From contig JAMXIF010001164.1 of the NCBI GenBank assembly GCA_028583685.1, forward strand, positions 9,898,259 to 9,962,258: a stretch of DNA of 64,000 bases, in the 5' to 3' direction. The notes below the pieces were generated by a model, which was not told where the DNA came from, made no database searches, and saw only the letters and a program-made list of their open reading frames with translations. Shown piece by piece: positions 12,655 to 24,479 of the stretch (positions within the stretch are counted from its first letter, which is position 1; each line of letters begins with the position of its first letter). Source of the DNA: Petaurus breviceps papuanus (lineage: Eukaryota > Chordata > Mammalia > Diprotodontia > Petauridae). A program made the position numbers and the translations under genes.

Positions 12655-12850
12655 AGGGCTTTAAATATGTCATCTCATTTGATCCTTACAACAATTCTGT
12701 GAGAGTAATGATATCCTTTTATTATAGAGGAGGAAACTGAGACTAAGAAATTGAGGTTGTGATTTGCCCAAAGTTACACAGCTAGTAAGCATTTAAACTC
12801 AGGTTCTCCTGACTCTATGTCCTGAACTTTACCCATTATGCCACCTACGG
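12655..12850 (-). repeat. MIR/Ther-type SINE
   Basis: 'gtcatctcatttgatcctta', 'gaggaggaaactgagactaa' and 'gttacacagctagtaagc' are the complement of a MIR-class SINE in the marsupial form. Confidence 0.65.
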
Positions 12851-12859
12851 GCATGGCTA

Positions 12860-13700
12860 GATTAGCCATTTGTCTGAAAATTATTTGAGGGCTTTTAATA
12901 GACAGCAAGCTTGACATAAATTAACAGTTTGAGTCAAGATAGTGGCCAAGAAAGCCAATGTAACCTTAGGTTGCATTAAGAAAGGCATAATATTTAGCAG
13001 TAGTATCAAACTCAAAAGAAACAGGGGTCACTAAACTGTACATGAGGATCCCCACAGGTTATGTATTGACTTAGAAAACAGCATATTAATATTATCTATG
13101 TTTTACTGAATTTTTATTTATTTTAAAAAATATTTCTCAATTACATTTTAATCTGGTTTGGGCCGCACAGGGTAGTGTTGTGGGTCACATGTGGCCAGCA
13201 GCTGTACATTTGATACCTCTAGTGTGCAGATTAGGGAGGTTCTGCTTTACTCTACCCTTGTCAGATCTCATCTGAAGTCTCGTGTTCAGTGGGTCCCATG
13301 CTTTATGATCCAGAGGATAGCAACCATGATGACAAAGGGTTTTAAAATCAGGCCATATGAAAACTTAGGGGCAATGTGATGGCTGCCTTAAAGTATTTCA
13401 TGTGGTATCTTTTGGATGAGAGATTACTTACTGGTTCTGCCCAGCTCCAGAAGACAGAAATAAGAGCAGTGGGTAGGAGTTTCCAGGAGGCAAATTCAGG
13501 CTTGACAGAAGGAAAAATGTCCTAATTAGAGCTTTTCAGAGGAGGAATGGACTGCTTGGGAGGTATACTATTCTTCATTGAAAGTCTTCAAGCTAGATGT
13601 CTTCAAATACATAGTGGGTGTGTTATACTGGAGAGTTTTGTTTGAGCATGGATTGGATTCAATGGCCTTCTCACTCTTGGGGTCTATAAAAATTGAATTG
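12860..13700 (+). repeat. CR1/L3 LINE 3' end, interrupted
   Basis: Shows the CR1/L3 3' order: 'gtaaccttaggttgcattaa', 'tcagatctcatctgaagtct', 'tccaggaggcaaattcaggc', 'agcttttcaga...gaatgg', 'cttctcactcttggggtcta'. A hAT-like element splits it at 12998-13221. Confidence 0.65.
12998..13221. mobile_element. hAT-like non-autonomous DNA transposon nested in CR1/L3
   Basis: About 224 bp with inverted ends: CAGTAGTATCAAACTC on the left, and on the right TTTGATACCTCTA, whose complement is TAGAGGTATCAAA. This matches the CAGNGG..CAAA ends of hAT families. The 8-bp flanks ATATTTAG and GTGTGCAG both look derived from the CR1/L3 target octamer and are decayed. No transposase frame. Confidence 0.5.
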
Positions 13701-14640
13701 CTTTCAGGACATCTATTGCATTAGTTTGGGGAAAAAACTGGGGTACTATTGACATTGAGCTTTGTTTATTTTGAGTCCTGAGTGTGAGGATATTCTCTGT
13801 CCTTCCCTTTGGCTCACTGCAGATCCATCCCCATCTCTCTCATTCTACAGCGTGATCTCTGTCTGCCTTATCCCACTGCCCTATATTTCTTCATATTGTG
13901 TATACCTATTCTTCACCAGTCTCTCCTTGCATGTTCAATGTCCACCATCACTGTGACCTCCAACACCGATCTGACCATCTCTCTGAAATTTTCCTTATAG
14001 TATGTCTAACACATATATCGTCAGTTTTCCCTATTCATACCCTATGTATGATATATTCACTATGAACTTTTGTCTAACCCCCACCATCATTGACATGGGC
14101 CTTCTACAATTTCTTTTTACGTTGTACGATACCCCACCCTCATCATCCTCTCACTGTGTGGCTGAAAAACTCATAATATATGTTTCTCTCATATCTTATG
14201 TCTCTCACAATTAAAAACTGTAAACCTTTATAATTCATTTGACCCATTCCCTATCATCTCCCTCATATTTTATGTCTGATATGTGGACCACAGTCTTTCT
14301 TCATGTTTTGTCCCCTGGACTTCTGTTTTCCTTTGTAATTTCCTAAATGGCCTTTTATCCCAGTGTCTCCTGGGACCAGCACTTATGGGTTCTCACAATA
14401 TATTTCCAGCCCCAAATTGTTCCATGACCAGAATAGTTTGTAAAACTCTGCCATAGATACAGTTTGAAGGGACACGTATTAGCCTGGATGATAGAATCCA
14501 GATTCAGAAGTGTCTTGGCAAGATAGGAGACACTTAGTACATGAATGACAAGAATGGGAGTATTTGCTAAAGACCAGTATTTGGGGCACTGCAGGTACTT
14601 GTATGAGCAGTTGAATCTAGTGTAATGGAAATGCAAATTT
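13700..14640. other. Intergenic, C/T-rich, nothing recognised
   Basis: Pyrimidine-rich sequence with many short open stretches on the + strand caused by composition. It shows neither L2 nor other LINE motifs, and no exon signals. Confidence 0.4.
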
Positions 14641-15180
14641 AAAGATTTTCCCTGCCCCTAGGCTAAAGTGCACCTGGAGACTGGGGTGGGAGGCTTGGTT
14701 TTTCAGTTGATACTTTTTGATTGGCCAGTGGGTCAATAAGGTTGTTACATTCTCTGAGCCAGGAGAAGGCTATATAAGCCCTGATGTGTAGCTTTGTTTT
14801 GGGACTCACTTTGAGAAGTGTTCTGTGATTTGATCTGAATTCTAGGAAGCCGTTGTTGAGAGTCCCCCGGCTTTGAAAAACCCAGAATGTGGAAACCCAG
14901 ATGTTGACTGGGTATGGATGTAATGGTTGGACAGTTTGGAAATCTGTCTACTTGATGTTTCTGTCTTGATAATTATGCCTGTATACTTTGAAGTTCGGGG
15001 TGCTGACCTTTCCTCCTGAACAAGGTAAACGATATATGTCTGACTGATTAAAGTAAGCTTGTTAACCCATTTTGAGTTGCTTTCCTTTAACAAAGCAGAT
15101 CCAAGAACCTGTGTGAGCAGCCACCCTGGGGACACTGGGGTGCTTGCTGCTACAAAATGGCGTCACGAACAGGATCTGCA
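14640..15180 (+). mobile_element. LTR of an endogenous retrovirus (fossil)
   Basis: Has LTR parts in order on the + strand: inverted CCAAT (ATTGG, 14720-14724), TATA box TATATAA (14771-14777), poly(A) signal ATTAAA (15047-15052), and an end in CTACA near 15158 followed by a TGGCG primer-binding-like start. The upstream boundary is uncertain. A second copy of 'ggggtgcttgctgctaca' follows near 15260. Only a short internal remnant adjoins, so it is a solitary or truncated LTR. Family not named. Confidence 0.55.
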
Positions 15181-15469
15181 GAGTAAAAGGAAAGTATGGG
15201 GACTGGGATAATTGTTTGTTACCCAGTTGTGGTAGCTGCAAACCCTGAAGACGCTTGGGGTGCTTGCTGCTACATCTAGGCATCTGAATTTTGCCAGAAA
15301 CTCCTTTTTTTGTGAGTGGCATGGGGCTAAAAGAGGTGCTGGGAATGTAGCCTGTCTGCAGTTATTTTAAATATATTTTATTATAGTCTTTTTACTTCTT
15401 TGGTCATGAATAAAGATTAAATATATACTTATAAAATAATATTAGTGGGATGGAATTCTGGGTCCAAAC

Positions 15470-16095
15470 CAACAAGATGAAATTTAACAGGGATAAATGT
15501 TAAAAATCCCCCCACCAAAAAAAAAGTTGTTCAAGTACAAGATGGGGGAGCCTTGGCTTTACTTTACTTGGCGTGGTCCCTATGAAAATAGTCCTGGCAT
15601 CTTTTGTTTCCCAAAAATCTTAATGTAAAATAACTATGACACAGCTGCTAAGAAGATTAATTTGACTGCAGGCTGCAATAAGTAGAAGAAATGTGTGCAG
15701 ATTTTGGGAGCTAAGTGTCCTACTGGTCAGACTATATCTGGAGTATGGTATTCAATAATGAGCAGGCTGCTTTTTTAGAGAGATTGACAAAACTGTGTAT
15801 CCAAAGTAGGGTGATCTGAATGGCAGCTGGTGAGGGGCCTGAAACCATGCCATGTAAAGAATGGATGGAGAGCTAGGGATGTTTCTGGAGAAGACTTAGG
15901 AGGGAACATGATAAAAATCTTCAAATATTTGAAGGACTATTATATGGAAGGAGTGGATTTGTTCTACTTCACAGGACAGAACCAGGACCAGTGGGTGAAA
16001 GTTACAGAGAGGGGTATATATACCCCGTCATGAAGAACTTTTTCATTTCTAGAGCTGTCCAACAATATAATATATGAACCTTGGATGATTGCCAG
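15470..16095 (+). repeat. CR1/L3 LINE 3' half
   Basis: 'gatgaaatttaacagggata', 'actatatctggagtatggta', 'ggcctgaaaccatgccatgt', 'gaagacttaggagggaacat', 'caaatatttgaaggactatt' follow the CR1/L3 3' consensus order. Diverged and partial. Confidence 0.65.
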
Positions 16096-16099
16096 TTTC

Positions 16100-16290
16100 C
16101 CTTCACTGGAGATTTAGAGCTGGAGAGGACTTTTATTTCCATCACTTTCAACACTGTCATTTTATACATGAAGACATTGAGGTCTAGAGAGGTGGAAAGT
16201 GTTTAAGCAGTGGTCAGATGGTATAGAAATAATACCTACATTGAGTGGGAAGTCAGATCACATGGGCTGTGGGATTCTATGATTTGTGTA
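16100..16290 (-). repeat. MIR-like SINE fragment
   Basis: 'gatttagagctggagaggac' followed by 'cattttatacatgaagacat tgaggtctagagaggtgg' resembles the complement of a MIR-class SINE. Confidence 0.4.
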
Positions 16291-17690
16291 TGGACATCAA
16301 AACCATAGTGTGCTTGAGAAACAGTGCTTGATGTGCTCTCCACTCACCCTCTTGTGGTTGGAGACCTTTCTGCTATTTGCAACTCTGCTATTGCTGATTA
16401 CCCAAAAGTTTTTCACCAAGTGGAGTCTTTGATCCCTGCCCTTCATCATCCTTACTGGAACTCACACCAAGATTATATTTGTGTAGAGACCAAGGAGATA
16501 GAAGAGGCTGTGAATTTGAGTTTTGAGATTTTATTTCCAAAATGAACTTGGACCCAGCATAAAAGATAAAAGATGGAATCTCAGTTTTGAGTACTATCCT
16601 GCTTACTCCCTAGTTGTAGGACAAGCAACTTTTCTCTTTCATTTCCTTCCTCTCAATGGTGAAGGAGCACTGAGGACAGGAGAACCCTTTCGCCCCTCTC
16701 CCACCACTAGTACAGATCTCAACTCTTTTTTGATCCCTTAGCTTCCAAAGAAATTGGAGTTGTAGATTTTACTTTTCCTGTAAAAGAGAGGGTAAATCCA
16801 ACTCCTTTCAGGTTTGAGTAATAACACAAGATAACCCTGGTTCCTTCCTCCCCCTCCCTCCCCAAACTTCCTCCCCTAGGCTGTCCAGCAAACCCAGGGA
16901 AAAGCTTGTTGGTGTTTGCAAAAGCCACTTGAGGTAGGGGATCCAGCTGCCATTCTTGTAGTCAGGAACCAGAGACCTTGGTGCTACCGGGCACCTATCT
17001 TTTTCTTTCTGGGGCTAGGAATAGGAATGTTCTACTCTCTTTGTCATGGATTCCTCTGATAGGAATAGGCTGAGCTGGGAGATCAGGGCAGGGGTGGTTG
17101 GTTTGTGTCGCCTATTGATCCACACAATAAGGTATCACTCTGGGCAGAAGGGTCTCAATTTTCCTCAAGGCTTTATGTTTGCACCTTTGTGTATTTTTGT
17201 CTTTATATGTCTATCATTGTGTATACTTATATGTCAGGGTTGGCCCTGGATAAAATTGTGAAGTCATTGGAATTTGTGTTGATGTCTTTGTCTCCTCTTT
17301 ATCTCCTGGTGACCCCCCTTTTTCCCTCTCTCCCTTAGAAACTAGGGTCCTCTTGTTGTTACCCACCCTCCTATCTGGAAAGGGTTTGTTAAATTCATTC
17401 ACACTCAGGAGTAAATGTTTGATAATTTAACTTAAGATAAAGATAACTTAAAGTTATCTATCTCCCTCTCCCATCCACCCAGCTTTCCTCAGGGATTCTC
17501 ATTTTAACAGGATCAAAACCTTTAACTCCTGGAACAAAGATGAAGGAGATTTTTTAGGGGGAAGTAGACTGCCTTTCTGGTCCCTGAAGTCACACAGTGG
17601 CTACCTGGATATGGTGACTTAATGGCCTGTGTGCCTCTGTATATGTAGGCAGGTCTATCTATGTGTATGCATGTGAATTGCACCCTCCCT
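16291..17690. other. Intergenic, nothing recognised
   Basis: Mixed-composition sequence without identifiable repeats or exons. Short open frames here show no domain I know. Confidence 0.4.
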
Positions 17691-19000
17691 ATTGACATCA
17701 ATCTCTGGCAAAGTTCTAGAATGGATTGTTAAATAGGTGGTTTATGAGCACTTTGACAACCAAGCAGTCATCACTAGGAGTCAGCATAGATTCACTAAGA
17801 ACAAATCATATCAAGCTAACAATTTTCTTTTTTTTAAACAGTTATTAGACTGTTATAATCAGGGAAATACCATCAATATAGTGCATCTATATTTCAAAAA
17901 GGCATCTGACAGTTTTTTGAGACATACTTATGGCCAGTTGCACTTTTAGGTAGATTTCCAGCTGGTTGAACATCCATAACCAAAATTGTTGGTCAATGGA
18001 TCAGTATCAAGCTACAAAGACAAGAAGCATGTCACCAGGTTCTGTCCAGTTTGACATTTTTATCCATGACCTGACTGAATACATAGAAGGCATTTTTATC
18101 AAGTTTTCAGATGAAAAGAACAATGTATGACAGAATGAGTGTCCAAAAAGATCTGAACAGGCCAGAATGTTGAGCCAAAATTAAGATCACATTTGTTGGC
18201 ATAAATGCAAGGTCCTGCACTTAGGTTCTGCTTTCAGTAAAGTAGGGGGAGACATGGCTAGCAGTCATGCAAAAGAGATGTGAGGGTGACATAGGTTAAC
18301 CAGAGAGCAAATAATTATGATTTCTTAAGTAGACTGAAGAGCATGGGCCTGGAATAAAAAATGGGGCCTTAATAAGACTTTATCAACACAAATCTTTCTA
18401 ATGTTCTATTTTATTTACCTGGCTATCAAATGCTCCTTTATTCTCCTGCCCAAGGATGATACATTTTTTTTTTACCTGGACAAGGTTGTATCTCTGAGCA
18501 GGTCTTCTAATTTTGCCCCAGACTGGGACATTCCAATATTTAGCAGGCAAATTTCCCATTCTTGGACAAGAGATGAGGCCAAAAGAGAAGGCTGAAGCTA
18601 GAATAAGCTCACTTTCATCTATCATTCATGGACTCATCCCTGGCCACCTGGTCTCATTTGCATGGACCAGGTGGGACATGACAGGGGCTTTGCATGGACT
18701 ATAAATTCAATATGTCAATAATAGCTCCCAAAAAAAGCCATGTGACCTTAGGTTGCATTTGCATTTAGGTAGTCTTATGTTGAGAACAAGAGTGATAATA
18801 ACCCTGTACTCTGTGCTGGTCAGACCAAATCTGGAGTGGTATGTTTAGTTATAGGTGTTATATTTTTAAGAGAGAGATTAACAAACTAGTACTTGTCAGA
18901 GTGGGTTGATTTGGTAAAGGAATTAAAAATTAAGTTACAGGAAGAATGGTCAAAGGAATTGGGGATGGTTAGCCTACAGAAGAGGCTTTGTGGTGCCAGG
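17690..19000 (+). repeat. CR1/L3 LINE, RT to 3' end
   Basis: Starts with the RT block ('catcaatctctggcaaagtt ctagaatgga', 'caaatcatatcaagctaac') and passes 'caccaggttctgtcc' and 'caaggtcctgcacttaggtt'. After a 300-bp stretch that does not match (about 18390-18690), it resumes with 'catgtgaccttaggttgcat'. Confidence 0.6.
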
Positions 19001-19476
19001 GACATGATTTATTGATTCTTATTTTATCTATATGTACGAGCAAGTGCATTGTCCTTTACTTTCTCTAATTTTATTTCAGCTTTAATTTTTTAGTGATTTC
19101 CTGCTACCCCTAGGAGAATTATGACAGCAATGCAGATGGGAAAAGGGGAAAAGTCTGTAAAAAATGATTATGAAAGAGACTGGAGATTCTGTGGTTCCAC
19201 ACATCCTCCCTAAATAATTCTTGGGTTGAAGAAGGAGAGATTCCCCTGCCCCCTCCTCTGGGACATGTTTTCCCATTTTAGGGTCCAATTAGACATAGGG
19301 CATTTGCACAGAGTGAGATTGACCCAGGATTCCAAACTAACCTGGCCAAATGAGATTATGGCTGAAACCTCATTTCCTGTAACAGTGACAACAGTGAGAA
19401 GGAAGGGACTGGGTGAAGGAAAGACAGATCCACTTCAAGGAAGGCTCTGGGATCCAGTGTTATGGAGAGACTAGAG

Positions 19477-19478
<2 letters not shown>

Positions 19479-19512
<34 letters not shown>

Positions 19513-19620
19513 GGGGAAAGAGAAAGAGACAGAGAGAGACAGAGAGAGAGACAGAGAGAGACAGAGAGACAGAGAGAGAGAGGAGAGAGAAAGAGAAGAG
19601 AATGAGAAGAGAATGAGAAG
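19479..19620. repeat. (GT)n followed by (GA)-rich simple repeat
   Basis: 32 bp of GT dinucleotides (19479-19510), then about 100 bp of GAGA/GACA purine repeat. The open frames on either strand here are repeat artefacts. Confidence 0.9.
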
Positions 19621-20089
19621 AGAAGGACACTAGGGTAGATATAGCTGAACTTTTTTTTTGCAGAGAAAATATATTTGTGGTGGAAAAGGGGGCAAGATTT
19701 TTGAGGAAGAGTCCAGGGTTTATAGGTGAGGGAAAATAAACCTTGGTTTATTATACCCTGGGAGGATTGGGGAAGGGAAGCCTGGGGATGACTCCTCTCC
19801 AAAGGCCCCTCTGTTATCTAATCAGGCTCCTCAGTGTGTGGCATGACATCTACTTTGCCAGTTGTCCCTCCCTGTCAACATTTGGGGATGAAGGGGATCA
19901 ACCATTCTAACATCTCAGCTATCAGGCTTAGGCAGACCAGTTCTTGTGGGGCTCCCATCTTGTGGAGAGCTAACTAGAGCATGGCAAACCTCAACGTTTA
20001 GAAAAAAACATCTGAGAACTCCAGGCTGGCCTGGGAGAGAGGAGGTATTCTCTTAGGTGAGAGACTGCACTGAGACTAAATACACTGCT

Positions 20090-20410
20090 ATGTAAGCACC
20101 CTCCCTCTGTTAGCGGATAGTAGCACCTGTCATATATAAGCTGTATACTGTGTCCACCTTCTGTAAGTGGACAGACAGCACCACTGCGTATAGGCAGACA
20201 GATGGCACTCACTGGACATATGCTGCAGACTACACCTGCTCTATAGAAGTGGACAGATGGTGCAGGCTGTCTAGAAGCCGTATACTGCGCCTGCTGCATG
20301 GAAGCATACAATGCATGGCCATGTATAAGTGGAGAGATGGCACCTGCAGTGGATAGTCTGTATACTGCAACTTGCTGTAGAAAAGCACCATAGAGAAGCA
20401 CCCGTGAGAC
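20090..20410. repeat. Degenerate minisatellite
   Basis: A motif of the form 'gtatactg(c/t)..cctg...gaagtgga(c/g)agatgg' recurs about four to five times with irregular spacing. Examples are 'ctgtatactgtgtccacctt', 'gccgtatactgcgcctgctg' and 'ctgtatactgcaacttgctg'. It underlies a 198-codon open frame on the minus strand that I do not accept as a gene. Confidence 0.55.
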
Positions 20411-20599
20411 ACTGTTGCATAGGAGAGGTGCCTTTTTTAGAGGAATGCTAAAGTATTTTGGCAAAACATTTATTTCCTTAATGGGTCTTATGTAATGTGG
20501 CACTCCCGCTCTGAAAAAACCTAATGAAAACAACCTTTTCTTATCTGTCGAATATATGGCACAGAACCTTACTTGCCAGAGGTGCATCCCTTCTCACAC

Positions 20600-21489
20600 A
20601 TTCTGAGTCTATATGACAGGTGAGTAAACTGAGGCCCAGAGAGGAGAGCTGAGAGGAGCAGGGCCCAGGTAGGGGAGTGATGGACTTGGGAAGCAGGGGT
20701 GTGTTCCTCAGAAGGAGTGGGACAAGGTGCTTTATGGCTCAGCTTAAAACTGTGGGGTGTTTGGGGGGGGGGGCGGTCCTAGGAGAGAACATATGGCCCA
20801 GTGTGAAAGATGCTAGATTGGAGTCAAAGAAGCTGGCTTTGAATTCTTGTGTGACATGAGTTTTACCCTTCTGAGCTTCAGCTTTCTCACCTAAAAAGGA
20901 CTGTGGGTGCTATGACCTTGAAGGTTATTTATTTTTGAGTTTCTGATCTGAGCAAGGGCAGAAGAAAATAGTATTTTTTAAGCTGAGCAAAACTTGGGAT
21001 CTGCTTGCCAGAGATTCCTGGTCAAATCCTCCTTGCCACCTCATTCTCATTTCTGTACCCTAGCTGAGGGACATAGTAGGTGATCTGAAATCAGAGAAGG
21101 AGCAAGCTTTGTTTGATATGAGAAACTTCCATATGGTAAGGGAGTGATTAAGGGAGATCCTTCCACGTTCACCCTCTCCCCTTTGCCCCCCCTCCCCCCA
21201 CCTCTGCACTTTTACTCTCCCATGGTCAATGAGCCAAAGCAGCAAATGATGAGGGACTGAGGTCCAGGGCTGGACAGATAGCCATCTTTGACCAGTTAGA
21301 TTCTGTATCTACTAACAACCCATCAAATTCCTCTCTTTTTTTTAAGTCACATTTCTGGGCTTTGCAGTAGATGGGCTGGACCTGAAGTGCTTTGGATGGT
21401 GGGGGCGGAGGGGTTAGAGGAAGAGGAAACCTTCAGGGAAGACTCAACTGCCTAGGGATTAGGGAGCTTTCCCAACTGTTTTTCTCTTA
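20600..21489. other. Intergenic, nothing recognised
   Basis: No exon signals; only a short G run near 20765-20775. Confidence 0.4.
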
Positions 21490-21620
21490 AGGCTCTATTA
21501 GATTAGAAACTCCTTCACAAGATTATTAACTTTGACAGTCTGGGCTGGGTCTTATTATTAGCCTAGGACAGTGCTCTGTACCTAGGAGATATTCAATAAA
21601 CGTTTGTTGACAAATTGGAG
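21490..21620 (+). repeat. L2 LINE 3' end
   Basis: 'agattagaaactccttcaca', 'gtgctctgtacctaggagat attcaataaacgtttgttga' is the diagnostic L2 3' tail. Confidence 0.75.
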
Positions 21621-22029
21621 CCAAAGTGTTATCCCTCCCTCCCTCCAGTCAGTTCTTTCTTTCCCACCATATGCTAAACTGGGGGTGGTAGTCTATGGGT
21701 GTGGTTAAAGTCATTATAGAATTAGCAGTAACAAAGATATATAAGCTCAAAGCAGATAATACAGGAAGGAATTTTTCCTGGTGTACAACACAAGTCTGGT
21801 GTTCATGCCTGTGCCAACTCCCTTTACCCAGAGGGCAAAGGGCATGGTCCAATCTGGCTGTCAGTGCCAAGTGGAAGAAACGAGGGGTAGCTCAGTTTGG
21901 GACCCCAGACCCGGGAGTAAGATTGGCCTGTGTTCACATGGGGCATGAAGCTGAGTCTGGAGGAATCAGGTCTCTGGGGATAGAAAGGGTTCATTTACTG
22001 GGCTTTGGAGGGTCATTAGCGTGAGGGAT

Positions 22030-23640
22030 TGACACTGCATCTGTGGGACAGTCACTGTTACCATGGCTCTTCTATCACTTGCACACAAGTCCAATCTCCT
22101 TTATTTCATGTAAAAAGTGAGGGGGGGGGGAAAGGGGACGGGGTAATCAGGGAGTGAAATACTCAGCCGAAAGTTTCCCTCAGCCTCCCCCTTCCCAGGC
22201 CCCTTTAGCTCCTGCTACCCTTAGGCCTCAGTGGGTAAGGGACATTCCACTCTTTTCTCCCCAGGGCCATCCTTTTCTGTGGTTGTTTCAATGCAGCTTT
22301 TCTGAGATTCTGTACTTGACCTTGTTTTGTTTCTCTTTTTGTTTTGTTTTTGAAAATTAATTTATTTATATAGATATATTTTTTTTCTTAAAAAGCAATA
22401 GTCCTTTGGTCCCTAAACTCTAAGGAATGATATGACTGAAAGAAGTAAGTCCTGCCTCCCAATAAGGAGAGGGCAGGTAAGCCAGAGGGCCAGAAGGCCC
22501 CTCTCTCCCTGCTTTCTTCCCTTTCCCCACGCTCATGAAGGCTAGATCGTAATACTTTTCTCTTTCTAGAAGTTCAACATCTTGTCAGCCTTGGTTCTTT
22601 CCACTCCAGATGTGGAGAGACTCACTTAAAAAAAACAAACAACCCAAATAATAAAAAAAAAAAAAACACACACAAGACATTGGCCTTAGCCCCTCACTGG
22701 CTTTGGTTTTAGATCCTTTTCCTCCTGCAGGACTGGGCAGGAGAATACCTGCTTCATGGTCCAGGCAAAACCTCCTCCAGCACTACTGGGCAGCAAAGTG
22801 CTTCAAGCTGTTTTTTCCCAACAGCTCTGGTTGGCTCAAAGAAACCCAAGGCCTCTTGGGTCACTGGCCTCCCTCAAGGCTTGCTTGGTTCCATATGTCC
22901 AGTTCTTTTGCCTCCCCGTCTTCAGGATTTTGTTGTTGGTCATTTCGTTTGTAAGAAAGAAAGCAAAAATCAATTCAGAGTTAAAAAAAAACCAACCCAC
23001 CACAAACCAGGGCGACTCTCTCTTTCTCAATCGCTCTCCTCTCTTTCTCTCTCTCCGGAGTGCAGCCAGGACAGGAATTTCCTCCTCTTCCTCCAGCATG
23101 ATATGTTGCAAAGAAAGAGAGTTACAAGTTTGGATACTGTACGTGGGAAAAGGGGAACACTCTTCATACAGGGCAGGGCCTCCAGCCTACAACAGAGCAA
23201 AGGTCAGACAGAAGGTTAGTAGGGAGGTGGGGGCCAAGGGCACGCTAGAAGACACTGGAGAGAAGTATTGAAAGACTGGGGTGGCCATAGGGCAGCAAAT
23301 CTGAACTCTCAGGTCTGGCTAATATCTTGGTCCAAATCTCCTGGTTCTCACCAGTTCTTCTTTCCCAACCCTTGGAATATTGCATCTCCATTTCTTTCAT
23401 TGAAAATAAGGAAGCTCATTGCCTCCGCTAGGTTCAAGGCTGCCATCCTGGAGAAATGGGAGAAGGGAGGCAGGGAGATGGGGATGGGGTTGGGGAGAGG
23501 CATACTGAGGTGTGGCTATAATTCTTTTCTAGATTAGACATTCAGGAGTTCCTGCAAGAGAGAGAAAGAGAGGGTAGAGAATCAAGGGGCAGCATTGGAG
23601 AACAGTGTGTGGGTGCTACAGTCCATTTAAGATCCAAGAA
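22030..23640. other. Repeat-poor intergenic island
   Basis: About 1.6 kb in which I recognise no interspersed repeat, only short homopolymers and a (CT) patch near 23010-23055. It could hold an untranslated region, a regulatory element or simply unique DNA. Antisense and sense open frames here show no known domain. Confidence 0.3.
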
Positions 23641-23769
23641 CCTCTACCTTGGAAGAATGTGACCTCTCACAATAACGTTGAACCTTTAGAAGTTGAGCTG
23701 AAATTTTTGATTTTAAAATGTTACGGTTTTTTGTTTTGGGAGGGGGAAAGAGTTTTCATCTTCTAACTC

Positions 23770-24090
23770 CTTGTCTTTTCATTAGCTGTTTCCCATGCCT
23801 GGAATTCTCTCTGTCCCTGTTTTGACTCCTGGCTTCCTTTGCCTCCTTTAAGACTCAGCTTGAATCCCATCTTCTGCAAAGCACCTTTTCAATTCTAGCT
23901 GCCGTTACCCCCTTTCATCTAAGAATATCTCCCATCTATACTATGTATGTCTTGCAACACGTTTGCATGTTTTGTCCCTTGTTAGAATGTGAGTTTTTCA
24001 AGGAAAAAAAACTGTTTTTGCTTTTCCCTTGTATCCCCTGTGCTTATCACAGAATCTGGCACTTAAAACAACAACAACTTGTTGACCGAC
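23770..24090 (+). repeat. L2 LINE 3' end
   Basis: 'tttcccatgcctggaattct', 'tttaagactcagcttgaatc ccatcttctgcaaagcacct' and 'cccctgtgcttatcacagaa tctggcac' match the L2 3' region. Confidence 0.75.
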
Positions 24091-24479
24091 TTGTTGGATT
24101 CCCCCATCTGTTCCCCCATCTATGGCATGACTAGTACTAGCAGTAAAATCCGTAGAAAAACCAAACAGATTTGGTGTTTACGTGGCAATATGTAAAATAT
24201 GTAGCAGATCCAAAGTTGGGCTGGCAGTGAACAACCCCCAAGTACTAGCATGTGGTGGTGACCAGGGATTCTGAGTTATGTGAGGGATGAACAGGTGGAG
24301 TGAGTCTCTGTCCATACATAGATTCCTGTCCACATCAGGAGTCTGATTGCTGAATTCACATAAAGTCACTTTATTCATGTCTTGCTGACTCACGATCACA
24401 TTCCCCTTATTCACTGTCAAATCTCTTCCTGAAAGCCCAAGACCCTTCCTTTCCTCTTTCAATCTCAGCAGACACCTTA

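Noticed and set aside
19356-19802. 148-codon minus-strand frame rich in Ser, Leu and His-Thr repeats
   Set aside because: Produced by the (GT)n and (GA)n simple repeats.
19991-20587. 198-codon open frame on the minus strand
   Set aside because: It overlies a degenerate tandem repeat and has no recognisable domain or splice context. Kept only as a low-interest finding.
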